Assembly (NCBI RefSeq): GCF_000422705.1
Contig: NZ_AUGO01000014.1
Span: forward strand, 1-64,000
DNA: 64,000 nt
Source: Flavobacterium soli DSM 19725
GTDB taxonomy: Bacteria > Bacteroidota > Bacteroidia > Flavobacteriales > Flavobacteriaceae
Direction: 5' to 3'
Shown: positions 34,116 through 43,644 of the stretch, piece by piece
Numbering within the stretch: the first letter of the stretch is position 1
Layout: each line of letters begins with the position of its first letter
The notes under the pieces: generated by a model
The model's input: only the letters and a program-made list of their open reading frames with translations
What the model was told of the DNA's origin: nothing
Database searches by the model: none
Program-made: the position numbers and the translations under genes

Positions 34116-34955
34116 ATGAACGAATTGTGGCAATTATATAAAAGTAAAACTTGGGTAGAACCTTTTCTGGTCTATTCCATTTATTTATTTATACTTGTTA
34201 CGGTTGTTCTTTTTGTGTTGATTATGATTAGCAGGTCAACAAAAATCCGAAATGAAAGATTAATTCGAAAATATGAAATCAGTATTGAAAAGATGCTGTT
34301 TTCCATTCTTTTTGGTACTGAAAATTATGGAAGCATAAAAAAGGAAGAGGATTTTATTAGCCTGAATCAAAAGCCACTTTTCAGAAATCAATTGCTGGAA
34401 TCGGTTATTAATTTGCATCAAAATTATGAAGGAGTCTATGCCAAGAAATTGGAATCTTTTTATTTTGAATCAAATTTGATTAATGATTCTTTCGAAAAAT
34501 TAAAAAGCAGGCATTGGGAAATAAAGTGTAAGGGAATCAAGGAACTAGCTGAAATGAATGTGTCAAAAATATTCAACACATTAGTGAAAATTTCGAAATC
34601 CAAGAATAAAACCCTTAAAATTACAGCTTTAAATGCCTGTATTAAACTCAATGGTACCAACGGAATTACACACTTGATCGATCACAAAGACCCAATTGAT
34701 ACTTGGACACAGCTTAATATTCTTTCGGCATTTAAAAAAGGAAATATAGAAAATACAAATGGTATCGAATTGCTCTTGACATCTAAAAATAAAACGGTTG
34801 TGAGTCTTGGTTTGAAGATTATCCAAACACTTTATTTATCGCAAAAAGCCGTTTTTATCAACGAGCTAATTGCTACCACAAATAGTGAAAAGATTAAAAG
34901 CGAAGCCAAAAATGTATTGCATTTATTTGTAAACCCTAAATCTTCCAAAGTATAA
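34116..34955 (+). CDS. Membrane-anchored HEAT-repeat-like protein
   Basis: A 279-residue protein with one N-terminal membrane helix (about 18-42) and a cytoplasmic remainder of paired helices with HEAT-like spacing (LKSRHWEIKCKGIKELAEMN, then LKITALNACIKLNG, IELLLTSKNKTVVSLGLKII). HEAT solenoids are protein-binding scaffolds. Its stop codon shares one base with the ATG of the glycosyltransferase gene, and it follows the response regulator by 14 bases. It therefore probably links the phosphorelay to polysaccharide synthesis. Confidence 0.68.
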   Translation: MNELWQLYKSKTWVEPFLVYSIYLFILVTVVLFVLIMISRSTKIRNERLIRKYEISIEKMLFSILFGTENYGSIKKEEDFISLNQKPLFRNQLLESVINLHQNYEGVYAKKLESFYFESNLINDSFEKLKSRHWEIKCKGIKELAEMNVSKIFNTLVKISKSKNKTLKITALNACIKLNGTNGITHLIDHKDPIDTWTQLNILSAFKKGNIENTNGIELLLTSKNKTVVSLGLKIIQTLYLSQKAVFINELIATTNSEKIKSEAKNVLHLFVNPKSSKV

Positions 34956-36379
34956 TGTTCACGGGCGAATTACATCAATTTGTAGAGTTGTATCTTATCC
35001 TGATTATGGTGTATGCCATCTTGATCATGTCGTCCTATTTGATTTTGGCTCATTTATCAGTAAAGCAATTAAAAGAGCATTTGAAGAAAAATAGTTTCGT
35101 GAATTATGAAGTATTGCTTTCGACTGAATTTGCTCCACATTTATCGCTTATTGCCCCAGCTTATAACGAAGGAATGACGATTGAAGAAAATGTAAAATCT
35201 TTATTGTCATTGAATTATAATAATTATCAAGTAATTGTTGTGAACGATGGCAGTAAGGATAATTCTATGGAAATATTAATCAATACCTATGATTTAATTC
35301 TTGTCGAATTGCAATTTGAAACCAAAATTCCAACTAAAAAAGTTAAGGCTATCTATCAATCCCGAAATGCTGCCTACAAAAAATTGATTGTGGTCGATAA
35401 GGAAAATGGAGGCAAAGCTGATGCTTTAAATGTAGGTTTGAATATTGCTCAAAACCCGTATGTGGTTTGCATTGATGTGGATTGTATTTTGGACAAGGAT
35501 TCTTTGCTAAAACTAGCTAAACCTTTTTTAGAATCAACAGAGAAAAGAGTGATTGCAACTGGTGGAGTGGTGCGAATTGCGAACCAATGCATCATAAAAG
35601 ACGGACGATTGGTTGAGGTGAATATTCCTGACAAGATGTTGCCACGAATTCAAGTTTTGGAATATCTAAGGGCTTTCCTTTTGGGTAGAATGGCTTGGGA
35701 ACGACTTGATGGTTTGCTTTTGATTAGTGGAGCTTTTGGAGCATTTGATAAAGAAATTGCAATTTTATCCGGTGGTTATGATCATAAGACGGTTGGTGAA
35801 GACATGGAATTGGTCGTGAGAATGCGACGTTATATGCACGATAAAAAACTTCCTTATACCGTTAGTTATATTCCGGATCCATTGTGTTGGACTGAAGCTC
35901 CAGAAAGTTTTACGATTTTCAAAAAACAGAGAAGCCGCTGGATGAGAGGGACTATCGAAACCCTATGGATCCATAGGAAAATGTTTATGAACCCGAAATA
36001 TAAATTGTTAGGAACAATAAGTGTCCCATATTGGACATTTTTCGAATTTCTAGCCCCTTTTATCGAGTTTTTAGGATTGCTAATTACGGCTGTATTTATT
36101 ATTTTGGGACTTTTGTATTGGCATTTTTTCTTATTGTTGGTTCTTTTTGTGTATTTCTTTGCCGTGATGTTTTCGGTAATTGCCTTGTACAGCGAAGAAC
36201 GAACCTATCATAAATATCCAAAGATCAAGGATTTTCTAAAACTTTTAGGTGGTGCATTAATCGAGCCTTTGTATTTCCATCCAATTGCCGTCTATGCAGC
36301 CTTGGTGGGATATATGGAAAAAATTAGAGGCACGAAAGGTTGGGGCGAAATGACCCGAAAAGGTTTCCAAAAAAAATAA
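34955..36379 (+). CDS. Membrane-bound processive glycosyltransferase family 2
   Basis: A 474-residue protein with an N-terminal helix (about 10-34), a GT2 catalytic domain and three or four C-terminal helices (about 345-460). Visible are the start SLIAPAYNEGMTIEENV, the DGSKDNS motif, DVDC (about 173-176, metal-binding), GED near residue 287 (general base) and QRSRW near 325, the QxxRW hallmark of cellulose, hyaluronan and poly-N-acetylglucosamine synthases. It should make and export an exopolysaccharide. Last gene of the kinase-regulator-HEAT cassette. Confidence 0.9.
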   Translation: MFTGELHQFVELYLILIMVYAILIMSSYLILAHLSVKQLKEHLKKNSFVNYEVLLSTEFAPHLSLIAPAYNEGMTIEENVKSLLSLNYNNYQVIVVNDGSKDNSMEILINTYDLILVELQFETKIPTKKVKAIYQSRNAAYKKLIVVDKENGGKADALNVGLNIAQNPYVVCIDVDCILDKDSLLKLAKPFLESTEKRVIATGGVVRIANQCIIKDGRLVEVNIPDKMLPRIQVLEYLRAFLLGRMAWERLDGLLLISGAFGAFDKEIAILSGGYDHKTVGEDMELVVRMRRYMHDKKLPYTVSYIPDPLCWTEAPESFTIFKKQRSRWMRGTIETLWIHRKMFMNPKYKLLGTISVPYWTFFEFLAPFIEFLGLLITAVFIILGLLYWHFFLLLVLFVYFFAVMFSVIALYSEERTYHKYPKIKDFLKLLGGALIEPLYFHPIAVYAALVGYMEKIRGTKGWGEMTRKGFQKK

Positions 36380-36385
36380 TTTCGA

Positions 36386-36967
36386 TTAGAAATTTGTCAG
36401 ATACGAATATACTTTATCAACTGGCAATCCCATGACATTTGCATAAGATCCCTCTATTCTTGAAACACCAATAAAGCCAATCCATTCCTGGATACCATAA
36501 GCTCCAGCTTTATCATAAGGTTTGTAATGTTCAAGATAATAATGTATCGCTTCGTCTGGCAATTCGTTGAAAGTAACAGCTGTGAGTTCATAAAAAACAT
36601 CAGTATTTTCTATAGTTTTGATGCAAACAGAAGTAATGACATCATGAGTATTTCCTGATAACGACTTTAATATTTGAAATGCATCATCATAATTTTTTGG
36701 TTTGCCCAAAGCTTTATTGTCAAACCAAACGATTGTATCACTTGTAATCAAGATATCATTTTCTTTCAATTCGCCTTCAAAGGCATTGGCTTTTAATTCG
36801 GCTAAAAAATTAGTGATTTCTTCGGCTTCAAGCCCTTCAGGATAGATTTCCTCTACTTCCTTCAATCGGATTTCAAAATCCAAATCCAAATCTTTCAAAA
36901 ATTGCTGTCTTCTTGGGGATCCTGAAGCTAATATGATAGTATGATTTTTAAATTTTTCCTTAAGCAT
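36386..36967 (-). CDS. maf: Maf-family nucleotide pyrophosphatase
   Basis: A 193-residue Maf/YhdE-type enzyme. The ILASGSPRRQQFL N-terminus, the catalytic aspartate in the ITSDTIVWFD segment, GKPKN and the Y/E-rich YGIQEWIGFIGVSRIEGSYA region are all present. Enzymes of this family hydrolyse dTTP/UTP or modified nucleotides and influence septum formation. It overlaps the prenyltransferase gene by 8 bases and is therefore translated from the same transcript. Confidence 0.92.
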   Translation of the reverse strand: MLKEKFKNHTIILASGSPRRQQFLKDLDLDFEIRLKEVEEIYPEGLEAEEITNFLAELKANAFEGELKENDILITSDTIVWFDNKALGKPKNYDDAFQILKSLSGNTHDVITSVCIKTIENTDVFYELTAVTFNELPDEAIHYYLEHYKPYDKAGAYGIQEWIGFIGVSRIEGSYANVMGLPVDKVYSYLTNF

Positions 36968-37886
36968 TTAATTTGATATTTAAAGTTACAACCAAGGCCG
37001 ATAAAATCCCGAAAAGCATAACAAATTTCAATATCAAACTCAGATGATGAAAGTCCTGTTTGTTTTTTGCGGAAGCACTTTTTACGGTAAAATAAATCAG
37101 CGGAGCCACAATTGATAGCAAACAATAAATGGTCGCGATATACAATTCATTTACAAAATAATATTCATTGATGTAATAAAGTAGTGCAACAATTGGAATA
37201 AAACTAAGCAGGAAAACCACTCGGGTTGTTCTTGTAACGCCAAGTGCTATAGGTAAAGTGTTCATTCCTTGGTTATAATCTCCATTAACATCTTCAAGGT
37301 CTTTGACGATTTCTCGAATAAAGTTAATCACGAAGGCAAAAATAGCATAATCCAAAAGCACTCTAAAAATCAGACCTAAAAAGGCTTGGTTTTCCAAAGT
37401 AATCAGTGGATATAGATTGAATATTCCGATTATGATCACACTCATTGAAGTCAGGATAGCTACAATTACATTTCCAACTAACAAACTTTGTTTCAAGCTT
37501 GAAGCATAAAGATATAGAGTGGCCGAAATCAATATAAATAGTAGTGCAAAGGCTGGTTTTTCAATAAAATTGGAAAGATAAAATCCAATTCCGACACCTA
37601 TGATATTCATGGCGATGTATAGATTGAAAGCTTTGTCTTCGGAGATGCTTTTTCCAATCACAACTTCTTCCGGTTTGTTGATGGTATCGGTTTCCTTATC
37701 AAAAATATTATTGATCAGATATCCGGCTCCAGCTATCAAAACAGTGGTTGCAACTAAAAGCAAATACTGCCAATCATTTAAGGCAAGCGGAATATTTTGC
37801 TGGTCTAAAAAGCCATATTTAAAAATGATTTGCATCAAAGCAATCATTAATAAATTCTGATAACGTATTAATTTTAATAATTTCAT
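36960..37886 (-). CDS. UbiA-family prenyltransferase
   Basis: A 308-residue integral membrane protein with about nine helices. The two aspartate-rich prenyl-diphosphate/Mg motifs are visible: NNIFDKETDTINKP (about 62-75) and REIVKDLEDVNGDYNQG (about 190-206). It resembles the geranylgeranylglycerol-phosphate geranylgeranyltransferase-type sequences often annotated in Flavobacteriia, but menaquinone, carotenoid or heme pathway roles cannot be excluded. It overlaps maf by 8 bases. Confidence 0.82.
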   Translation of the reverse strand: MKLLKLIRYQNLLMIALMQIIFKYGFLDQQNIPLALNDWQYLLLVATTVLIAGAGYLINNIFDKETDTINKPEEVVIGKSISEDKAFNLYIAMNIIGVGIGFYLSNFIEKPAFALLFILISATLYLYASSLKQSLLVGNVIVAILTSMSVIIIGIFNLYPLITLENQAFLGLIFRVLLDYAIFAFVINFIREIVKDLEDVNGDYNQGMNTLPIALGVTRTTRVVFLLSFIPIVALLYYINEYYFVNELYIATIYCLLSIVAPLIYFTVKSASAKNKQDFHHLSLILKFVMLFGILSALVVTLNIKLNA

Positions 37887-38028
37887 TTCGGGATAAAGGG
37901 TTTCTTGATTCGTAAAATATTGAAAAATAGTTTTTTAAATCCTGAATTAGATTTTTTAAACACTACCTAAAGATAATTTCTTTAAGCAGATTACCAATAC
38001 TTTATTTTGAATTTATTTGACAAAAAAA

Positions 38029-38060
38029 AAATACCCGAAATCATTTTCGGGTATTCTTAT
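38029..38060 (-). terminator. Terminator of the low-complexity secreted protein gene
   Basis: Eleven-base arms (38030-38040 and 38045-38055) with a four-base loop. On the minus strand a run of T follows. The next gene on this strand (prenyltransferase) is separated from it by this structure. Confidence 0.85.
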
Positions 38061-38077
38061 ATTTTTATGAAATTAAA

Positions 38078-39325
38078 TTATCCTCTTGATCCACCTCTTG
38101 TTGATCCACCATTATTTCTCGGTGAAGAGCTTTCAACTCGTTGAGTCCTTTGTGGTGTCGCATTTTGTGAACGTGCCGGAGTGCTTCGTTGGGGTTGAAC
38201 CGTTGGAGAGCTTGATCTCACTGCTGGAGGAGTTGCATTTCTGTTAGAATTTACTCTTTCAGACATTACTCTTTGTGAACTGCTATTATTTCTAGTAGAA
38301 GCTGCTGGTCTAACCGCTGCATTTCTTGTTGGAGTGGATGTTCTAACGGTTTGACTTCTTGTTGGAGCCGCATCTTTAGCTTTTACACTTTTAGTTTCAG
38401 TTCTTACCTGAGTTGATCTCGTTGCACCAGTTCCTCTAACGTTTCCAGATTCTGCTCTAGTAGGAGCCACATTGGAATTGTTTCGGGTAGTATTTGTTCT
38501 TGTCGTAGCAGTTGAATTGTTTCGTGTTGCTGTTGCAGCATTTGAATTTCTAACACCAGTATTGGTTCTAGTTCCTTCAGCATTTCTTGTTTGAACCAAT
38601 TCATGTCTGTTGCTTATGTTGTTGTTTCTTCTTGTGAAAGATTCGTTTGGATGTTGTCTTTCATATCCATTTGCACGTCTTGTGCTGTGCATAGCAACCG
38701 CTCTCTCACTTCTTCTAACGTTTACATAATTGTAAGTGTTGTGCTCATGGATGTGAACGTGAATATGATTTCTATATCTGTAAACTGGGTATGGAGCCCA
38801 TCCATAATAATATCCTGGGTAATAATTCCAATAATATGGAGAATAGTAAGGACGGTATGCATTTACCCAAAACACTCCAAAAATAACAGGTCTTGTTACA
38901 TAAACTGGTTCATAAATATAGTTGCTTCCGTACATATAAACATCACCTACAACTTGAACTTGAACATTATTGTTGTTGTCTCTTTCTACTTCAATTGTAG
39001 CAACATCCTGAAAAACATCTTTTTCCAAAACGGCTTGAAGTATAATCAAGTGCGTGTTTCTTTCAACTGATTCAATTACCCTCAAATAATCAACTTGTCT
39101 GTCATAATTTAAATCAAGATTAGATATTTGATTCTTAGGGTCGTTTAATCTTCTTTCAAAGTCTTGAAGATTTTCAGAATCTCCAAAGATGGATGCAACA
39201 GCTCTCAAATCTAAATTATCGCTAATATCAGAATTTTTAGCATTAACCGTAGTCACATCTTGTGCATTGGTTTCGTTTGCAAATAAGAAAGCAAACAGGG
39301 CGAGGGTAAGTATCTTGGTTTTCAT
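38078..39325 (-). CDS. Secreted protein with Asn/Arg/Thr/Ser-rich tail, hypothetical
   Basis: A 415-residue protein with a signal peptide (about 1-21). The first 200 residues form a compact region: an N-terminal part that resembles a DUF3300-like start (LRAVASIFGDSENLQDFERRL), a NLDLNYDRQVDYLRV segment, then a tyrosine-rich stretch of the YYSPYYWNYYPGYYYGW type. Residues about 210-415 are low complexity, mostly N, R, S, T and P (NNSTATTRTNTTRNNSN). Such tails are typical of surface or matrix proteins. Function unknown. It has its own terminator. Confidence 0.65.
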   Translation of the reverse strand: MKTKILTLALFAFLFANETNAQDVTTVNAKNSDISDNLDLRAVASIFGDSENLQDFERRLNDPKNQISNLDLNYDRQVDYLRVIESVERNTHLIILQAVLEKDVFQDVATIEVERDNNNNVQVQVVGDVYMYGSNYIYEPVYVTRPVIFGVFWVNAYRPYYSPYYWNYYPGYYYGWAPYPVYRYRNHIHVHIHEHNTYNYVNVRRSERAVAMHSTRRANGYERQHPNESFTRRNNNISNRHELVQTRNAEGTRTNTGVRNSNAATATRNNSTATTRTNTTRNNSNVAPTRAESGNVRGTGATRSTQVRTETKSVKAKDAAPTRSQTVRTSTPTRNAAVRPAASTRNNSSSQRVMSERVNSNRNATPPAVRSSSPTVQPQRSTPARSQNATPQRTQRVESSSPRNNGGSTRGGSRG

Positions 39326-39426
39326 AATGTGGAAATTTATTGGTTAAAAGTTTTTGGTTTTTTTACTTATAACCGTAATTCCAACATCTGTGCCACTAAT
39401 TTTATTTTAATATTTAATTAACTAAA

Positions 39427-40296
39427 TTACTGATAGTATTTCAAGAATTGAGAAGGAGTAAACCCAGTTTTCTGTTTGAAAAGCCTTGAAAAATAAGCAT
39501 AATCTTCATATCCCAGTCCAATGGATATTTCTGAGAACGTTTTGCTTGTGTGAAGCATAATTCTTTTTGCTTCTAATAAAACTCGATCCAGAATAACTTC
39601 TGAAGTGGTTTTCCCAATGATGCTTTGGGTAATCCTGTTGAGGTGCTTGGGTGTAATGTTCATCATCGAGGCATATTTTGAAGGTGATTTCTCAGTAAGA
39701 AAATGTTTCTCAATGAGTTTTTCTAATTCATTGAACTTTTGTGAATACAAGCTATGATTGACAACTTGTTCGGTTTGATCTTTCAGATAAATTCTAGAAA
39801 GCTTGGCATACATTATATCCGAATAACTTATCAAGACCTGATGTTTTAGTATTTTTTTGTTCTGGTATTCCGATAACATCGCTTCAAATAAAGCAACTAT
39901 TTCTGGAATTTGATTTACTTCCAACTCGATCGACGGACTATTTTGTACCGATTGGAAAAAAGGGAAATTAGAAATGCTATTGTGTGAAAAATGCAAATCA
40001 TAAAAGTCTTTAGTATGTGTAAAGATATAACCATCAATATCATCCGAAAGTTCCCAATGATGCGTTTTTCCTGGAGAAATAACAAATAAATTCCCTGCTT
40101 TTACAGTATAGATATTAAAATCAATTTCATGGATACCTGATCCTTTTGTAAATAAAACACACAGATAGGAATTGTGTTTGTGAGGTTTTGTAATTTTATT
40201 TTTGTTCAGAATGATATGTTCCCTAAGATTGTTTACATAGAAATCTTTTTGATTTTCCTCTTTTTGAAGCTGGTTAATGTGGAGAACATTAATCAT
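39427..40296 (-). CDS. AraC-family transcriptional regulator
   Basis: A 289-residue regulator. The N-terminal cupin-like effector domain (about 20-120) includes FVISPGKTHHWELSDDIDGY, and the C-terminal pair of HTH motifs (about 195-289) includes SPSKYASMMNITPKHLNRIT and the second-helix signature IGLGYEDYAYFSRLFKQKTG, FTPSQFLKY. The effector is unknown. It is divergent from neither neighbour and is separated from the Kup gene by a terminator. Confidence 0.9.
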   Translation of the reverse strand: MINVLHINQLQKEENQKDFYVNNLREHIILNKNKITKPHKHNSYLCVLFTKGSGIHEIDFNIYTVKAGNLFVISPGKTHHWELSDDIDGYIFTHTKDFYDLHFSHNSISNFPFFQSVQNSPSIELEVNQIPEIVALFEAMLSEYQNKKILKHQVLISYSDIMYAKLSRIYLKDQTEQVVNHSLYSQKFNELEKLIEKHFLTEKSPSKYASMMNITPKHLNRITQSIIGKTTSEVILDRVLLEAKRIMLHTSKTFSEISIGLGYEDYAYFSRLFKQKTGFTPSQFLKYYQ

Positions 40297-40365
40297 AAAT
40301 AATAGGTTTTTAATGGTAAATAAAATTAATTAAAAAAAAACATAATGTCTGAATTATCCCAAAAA

Positions 40366-40392
40366 AAAGCCACTATTTCTAGTGGCTGTATA
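40366..40392 (-). terminator. Terminator of the kup gene
   Basis: Eight-base arms (40368-40375 and 40380-40387) with a four-base loop and a T run on the minus strand, just after the kup stop. Confidence 0.85.
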
Positions 40393-42354
40393 TTATTCAA
40401 TTCTTTTCATGCAAATCCTTTCTGGCGGATGCAGTACCATTGGGAATTTTTCAATTTTAACTGAACTACTGTCCAAACCAAAGGCTTTTTCTTCGGATAA
40501 GCTTAATTTTTTAATTAAGAAATAAGTGTTCATTACCAGTTTTTCGTGCCATAACATATCGCTGTCGTTGGAAAGGAATTTTTCTGAAAGGACAAATTTA
40601 AAGTCGCCAATGATATTATTTCGGTTTAATGATTCATACCGGCTTGTAATATCCACTTCACCATTTTTCACCATGTCTTTCACTACTTCCTTGAACATGA
40701 TATTGATTTTTGTAGGTTCTCTAAAACCTAGATTAAAATCAATCCTAATCAAATCATCCTTTATAAGTTCGGTAACTTTATATTCCGTTTTATAAGGTTC
40801 GTTCAAGATGTTGACATGGATAAACCAATATAAATCAGCTCTTTTTGGACGCTTTTGCAAGATAGAATACAAGACTTTTTCCTCAATTTCATCAATTCTT
40901 CCCGAGTTGGTCATGTAGACCAAATGGGTTGCATATTTTGGAATGGATAAATCGCTACTCAATTCGCCAAGGACTTTTTTATAGTTGTCGATTTTTACCA
41001 TTTTGGTGTAAGCTTTGCTAATTTTCTTGGCTCTATACCATGTTGCCATTATCAGAATCAAAGCGACTGCAATGATCAAAGTCACATAACCTCCATGCGA
41101 AAACTTTTTGATATTGGCTACAAAAAAACTCAATTCAATTAAAGCATAAATCGAGATAATTGGGGTAATAAAATACCATTTTACCCTTTTCATGATCAAA
41201 TAATAATTAAGCAAACAAGTGGTCATAATCATACAAAGTACAATAGCCAATCCGTAGGCAGCTTCCATGTTGCTTGATTCTTTGAAACGCAAAACGATTA
41301 ATACGCAACCTACAAACAATAACCAATTTATAGATGGAATATACAATTGTCCTTTTAACTCGGTTGGGTATTTGATTTTTACTTTTGGCCAGAAATTCAA
41401 TCGCATTGCTTCATTAATCAAAGTAAATGAACCGCTAATCAAAGCTTGAGAAGCAATAACAGCAGCAAGCGTGGCAATCGTGATTCCGATAGGTTGAAAC
41501 CAATCTGCCATAATCAAGTAAAAAGGATTACCATTGGAACCACCAAGACTTTTCAAGGTTTCTCCTTCATGATGGATCAAATAGGCTCCTTGCCCGAAAT
41601 AGTTCAAAACCAAAGTCGTTTTTACAAAAATCCAACTTACACGGATGTTTTTTCGACCACAATGCCCCATATCTGAATATAAGGCTTCAGCTCCTGTTGT
41701 ACATAAAAAGACAGCACCAAGTATATAAAAACCTTCAGGATGTATGGTCAATAAATGATAGGCATAATAAGGATTTAAAGCCCTTAAAACATCTGTATGA
41801 TAATAAATTTGAATGATACCTAGTGTTCCCAGCATTCCGAACCAAATTAGCATCATTGGGGCAAAGAACTTACCGACCAAATTGGTTCCAAATTGTTGTA
41901 TAAAAAATAAAACAAACAAAATTCCAATTACTATTGGAACAGTATTGATTTCAGGATAAAACGTTCTCAAACCTTCAACTGCCGAAGAAACAGAAATAGG
42001 AGGAGTGATGATACCATCGGCCAATAAAGCACTTCCTCCAATGACGGCGGGAACGATGAGCCATTTGACTTTTGTCCTTCTTACTAATGCATATAAAGCA
42101 AAAATTCCTCCTTCGCCATTGTTGTCAGCATTTAGAGTAATAATTACATATTTTATTGTGGTTTGAAGTGTTAAGGTCCAGAAAACGCATGAAATACCAC
42201 CTAAAACAATATCTGCATTGATGGGCAAATCTCCAATTATTGCCTTCATTACATAGAGAGGAGAAGTCCCGATGTCACCGTAAATTATACCTAAAGTGAT
42301 AAGTAATCCTGCTAATGATAATTTATTCAGGTGGCCATTATGTGAAGCACTCAT
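40393..42354 (-). CDS. kup: Kup (KUP/HAK/KT) potassium transporter
   Basis: A 653-residue membrane protein of the Kup family, a low-affinity K+/H+ symporter. The N-terminal GIIYGDIGTSPLYVMKAI and DNNGEGGIFALYALVRR blocks, the GDSALLADGIITPPISV-type segment (GGSALLADGIITPPISVSSA here) and the TGAEALYSDMGHCG loop identify it. About twelve helices are followed by a cytoplasmic C-terminal region of about 200 residues. On the minus strand TAATTTTG (42373-42380) is a good -7 element 18 bases before the ATG. Confidence 0.95.
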   Translation of the reverse strand: MSASHNGHLNKLSLAGLLITLGIIYGDIGTSPLYVMKAIIGDLPINADIVLGGISCVFWTLTLQTTIKYVIITLNADNNGEGGIFALYALVRRTKVKWLIVPAVIGGSALLADGIITPPISVSSAVEGLRTFYPEINTVPIVIGILFVLFFIQQFGTNLVGKFFAPMMLIWFGMLGTLGIIQIYYHTDVLRALNPYYAYHLLTIHPEGFYILGAVFLCTTGAEALYSDMGHCGRKNIRVSWIFVKTTLVLNYFGQGAYLIHHEGETLKSLGGSNGNPFYLIMADWFQPIGITIATLAAVIASQALISGSFTLINEAMRLNFWPKVKIKYPTELKGQLYIPSINWLLFVGCVLIVLRFKESSNMEAAYGLAIVLCMIMTTCLLNYYLIMKRVKWYFITPIISIYALIELSFFVANIKKFSHGGYVTLIIAVALILIMATWYRAKKISKAYTKMVKIDNYKKVLGELSSDLSIPKYATHLVYMTNSGRIDEIEEKVLYSILQKRPKRADLYWFIHVNILNEPYKTEYKVTELIKDDLIRIDFNLGFREPTKINIMFKEVVKDMVKNGEVDITSRYESLNRNNIIGDFKFVLSEKFLSNDSDMLWHEKLVMNTYFLIKKLSLSEEKAFGLDSSSVKIEKFPMVLHPPERICMKRIE

Positions 42355-42372
42355 AAAATAATATTAAAGGGG

Positions 42373-42380
42373 CAAAATTA
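42373..42380 (-). promoter_or_regulatory. -7 element of kup
   Basis: TAATTTTG on the minus strand fits TAnnTTTG, 18 bases before the ATG. Confidence 0.5.
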
Positions 42381-42459
42381 ATTAATTTTTGGATAGTATT
42401 TGCATTTTTAAGCAAGCATAAATTTTATAGAAGCTTTTATTTCATTCATTTAAAAAAAG

Positions 42460-42467
42460 TAAGTTTG
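42460..42467 (+). promoter_or_regulatory. -7 element of the Asp-box lipoprotein gene
   Basis: TAAGTTTG fits TAnnTTTG and is 20 bases before the ATG at 42488. Confidence 0.5.
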
Positions 42468-42487
42468 TATCTCTAAATAACTTCCAA

Positions 42488-43555
42488 ATGAAAAAAATAT
42501 TCCTAATACTGCTAAGTTTCTCATTGATAATGTCTTGCAAACAGAAAGAGTCAGAAGCAATTGAAAGTGACATAGTTCTGTTTACATCAGCAACAGTTAA
42601 AAACATTTTTACCGATAGCATTTCGATAAGAGCCATTTCGATTGATTCTGGAAAAATTTGGTATGCCGGAAACAACGGGAAGTACGGCTATTTTGATTTG
42701 GACAACGAAAAAAACTTCAATGGTCATGTTGCAAAAGATACTTTAAAGCTCGAATTTAGAAGCATTGCCCAAACTTCCTCCCATATTTTTATTCTAAATG
42801 TTGGAAATCCAGCTCTTTTGTACCGAATTTCAAAAGATGGTTCTCAAATTCAATTAGTCTATCAGGAAAAGCATGAAAAAGTTTTTTATGATAGCATGCA
42901 ATTCTGGAACGATCAGGAAGGTATTGCAATGGGCGACCCGACAGATGGTTGTCTTTTGGTAATTGTTACAATAGATGGAGGAACAACTTGGAAAAAAGTT
43001 TCTTGTGGTAATTTACCAAAAGTAGAAGAAGGAGAAGCCGCTTTTGCAGCCAGTAATACCAATTTAATTATAAAAGGGAATGACACTTGGATGGTTTCTG
43101 GCGGAAAAAAATCAAGAATTTTTTATTCATCCGATAAAGGAAATTCTTGGCAAGTATTCAACACGCCAATCATTCAAGGCGAAGCAATGACGGGAATTTT
43201 CACGGCTGATTTCTACGATTCCCAAAACGGATTCATCGCTGGAGGAAATTATGAAAAGCCAAATCAAAACTTCGGCAACAAAGCGATTACAAAAGATGGC
43301 GGAAAAACGTGGAATCTAATAGCCGAGAAAAAAGGCTTTGGTTATGCTTCGTGTGTTCAATATGTTCCAAACAGTAACGGAAAACAATTAGTTACAGTTG
43401 GAGCTTCCGGTTTGCACTATTCTTCAGATTCTGGCGAAAACTGGCAACAATTCTCTACCGATAAAGATTTGTACACCATAAGATTTATGAACGATTCAAC
43501 TGCAATAGCTGCAGGAAAAAATAAAATCGTCAAAGTAAATTTCAAGACAAAATAG
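42488..43555 (+). CDS. Asp-box (BNR-like) beta-propeller lipoprotein
   Basis: A 355-residue predicted lipoprotein (lipobox C17, SLIMSCKQ). Four Asp-box motifs of the S/T-x-D-x-G-x-x-W type are visible: TIDGGTTW, SSDKGNSW, TKDGGKTW and SSDSGENW, spread over about residues 155-325. Such motifs mark beta-propellers. The overall layout resembles the Ycf48/oxidoreductase-like propeller proteins of Bacteroidota. Function is not known; a binding or assembly role at the outer membrane is possible. Its strong terminator is at 43571. Confidence 0.8.
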   Translation: MKKIFLILLSFSLIMSCKQKESEAIESDIVLFTSATVKNIFTDSISIRAISIDSGKIWYAGNNGKYGYFDLDNEKNFNGHVAKDTLKLEFRSIAQTSSHIFILNVGNPALLYRISKDGSQIQLVYQEKHEKVFYDSMQFWNDQEGIAMGDPTDGCLLVIVTIDGGTTWKKVSCGNLPKVEEGEAAFAASNTNLIIKGNDTWMVSGGKKSRIFYSSDKGNSWQVFNTPIIQGEAMTGIFTADFYDSQNGFIAGGNYEKPNQNFGNKAITKDGGKTWNLIAEKKGFGYASCVQYVPNSNGKQLVTVGASGLHYSSDSGENWQQFSTDKDLYTIRFMNDSTAIAAGKNKIVKVNFKTK

Positions 43556-43570
43556 TTGGTCTAAAAACTG

Positions 43571-43612
43571 AAAAAGCCTGAAACGAAATCATATCGCTTC
43601 AGGCTTTTTTTT
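43571..43612. terminator. Bidirectional terminator
   Basis: Arms of about 12 bases (43571-43582 and 43598-43609) around a short secondary stem, with a long T run on plus. It ends the Asp-box gene and may serve the helicase on minus. Confidence 0.82.
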
Positions 43613-43644
43613 CTTCCATCTTCAGACTTCCATCTTCCAACTCA

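Noticed and set aside
38591..39070. 159-codon plus-strand frame opposite the secreted low-complexity protein
   Set aside because: Antisense shadow; the minus frame has signal peptide, terminator and biased composition.
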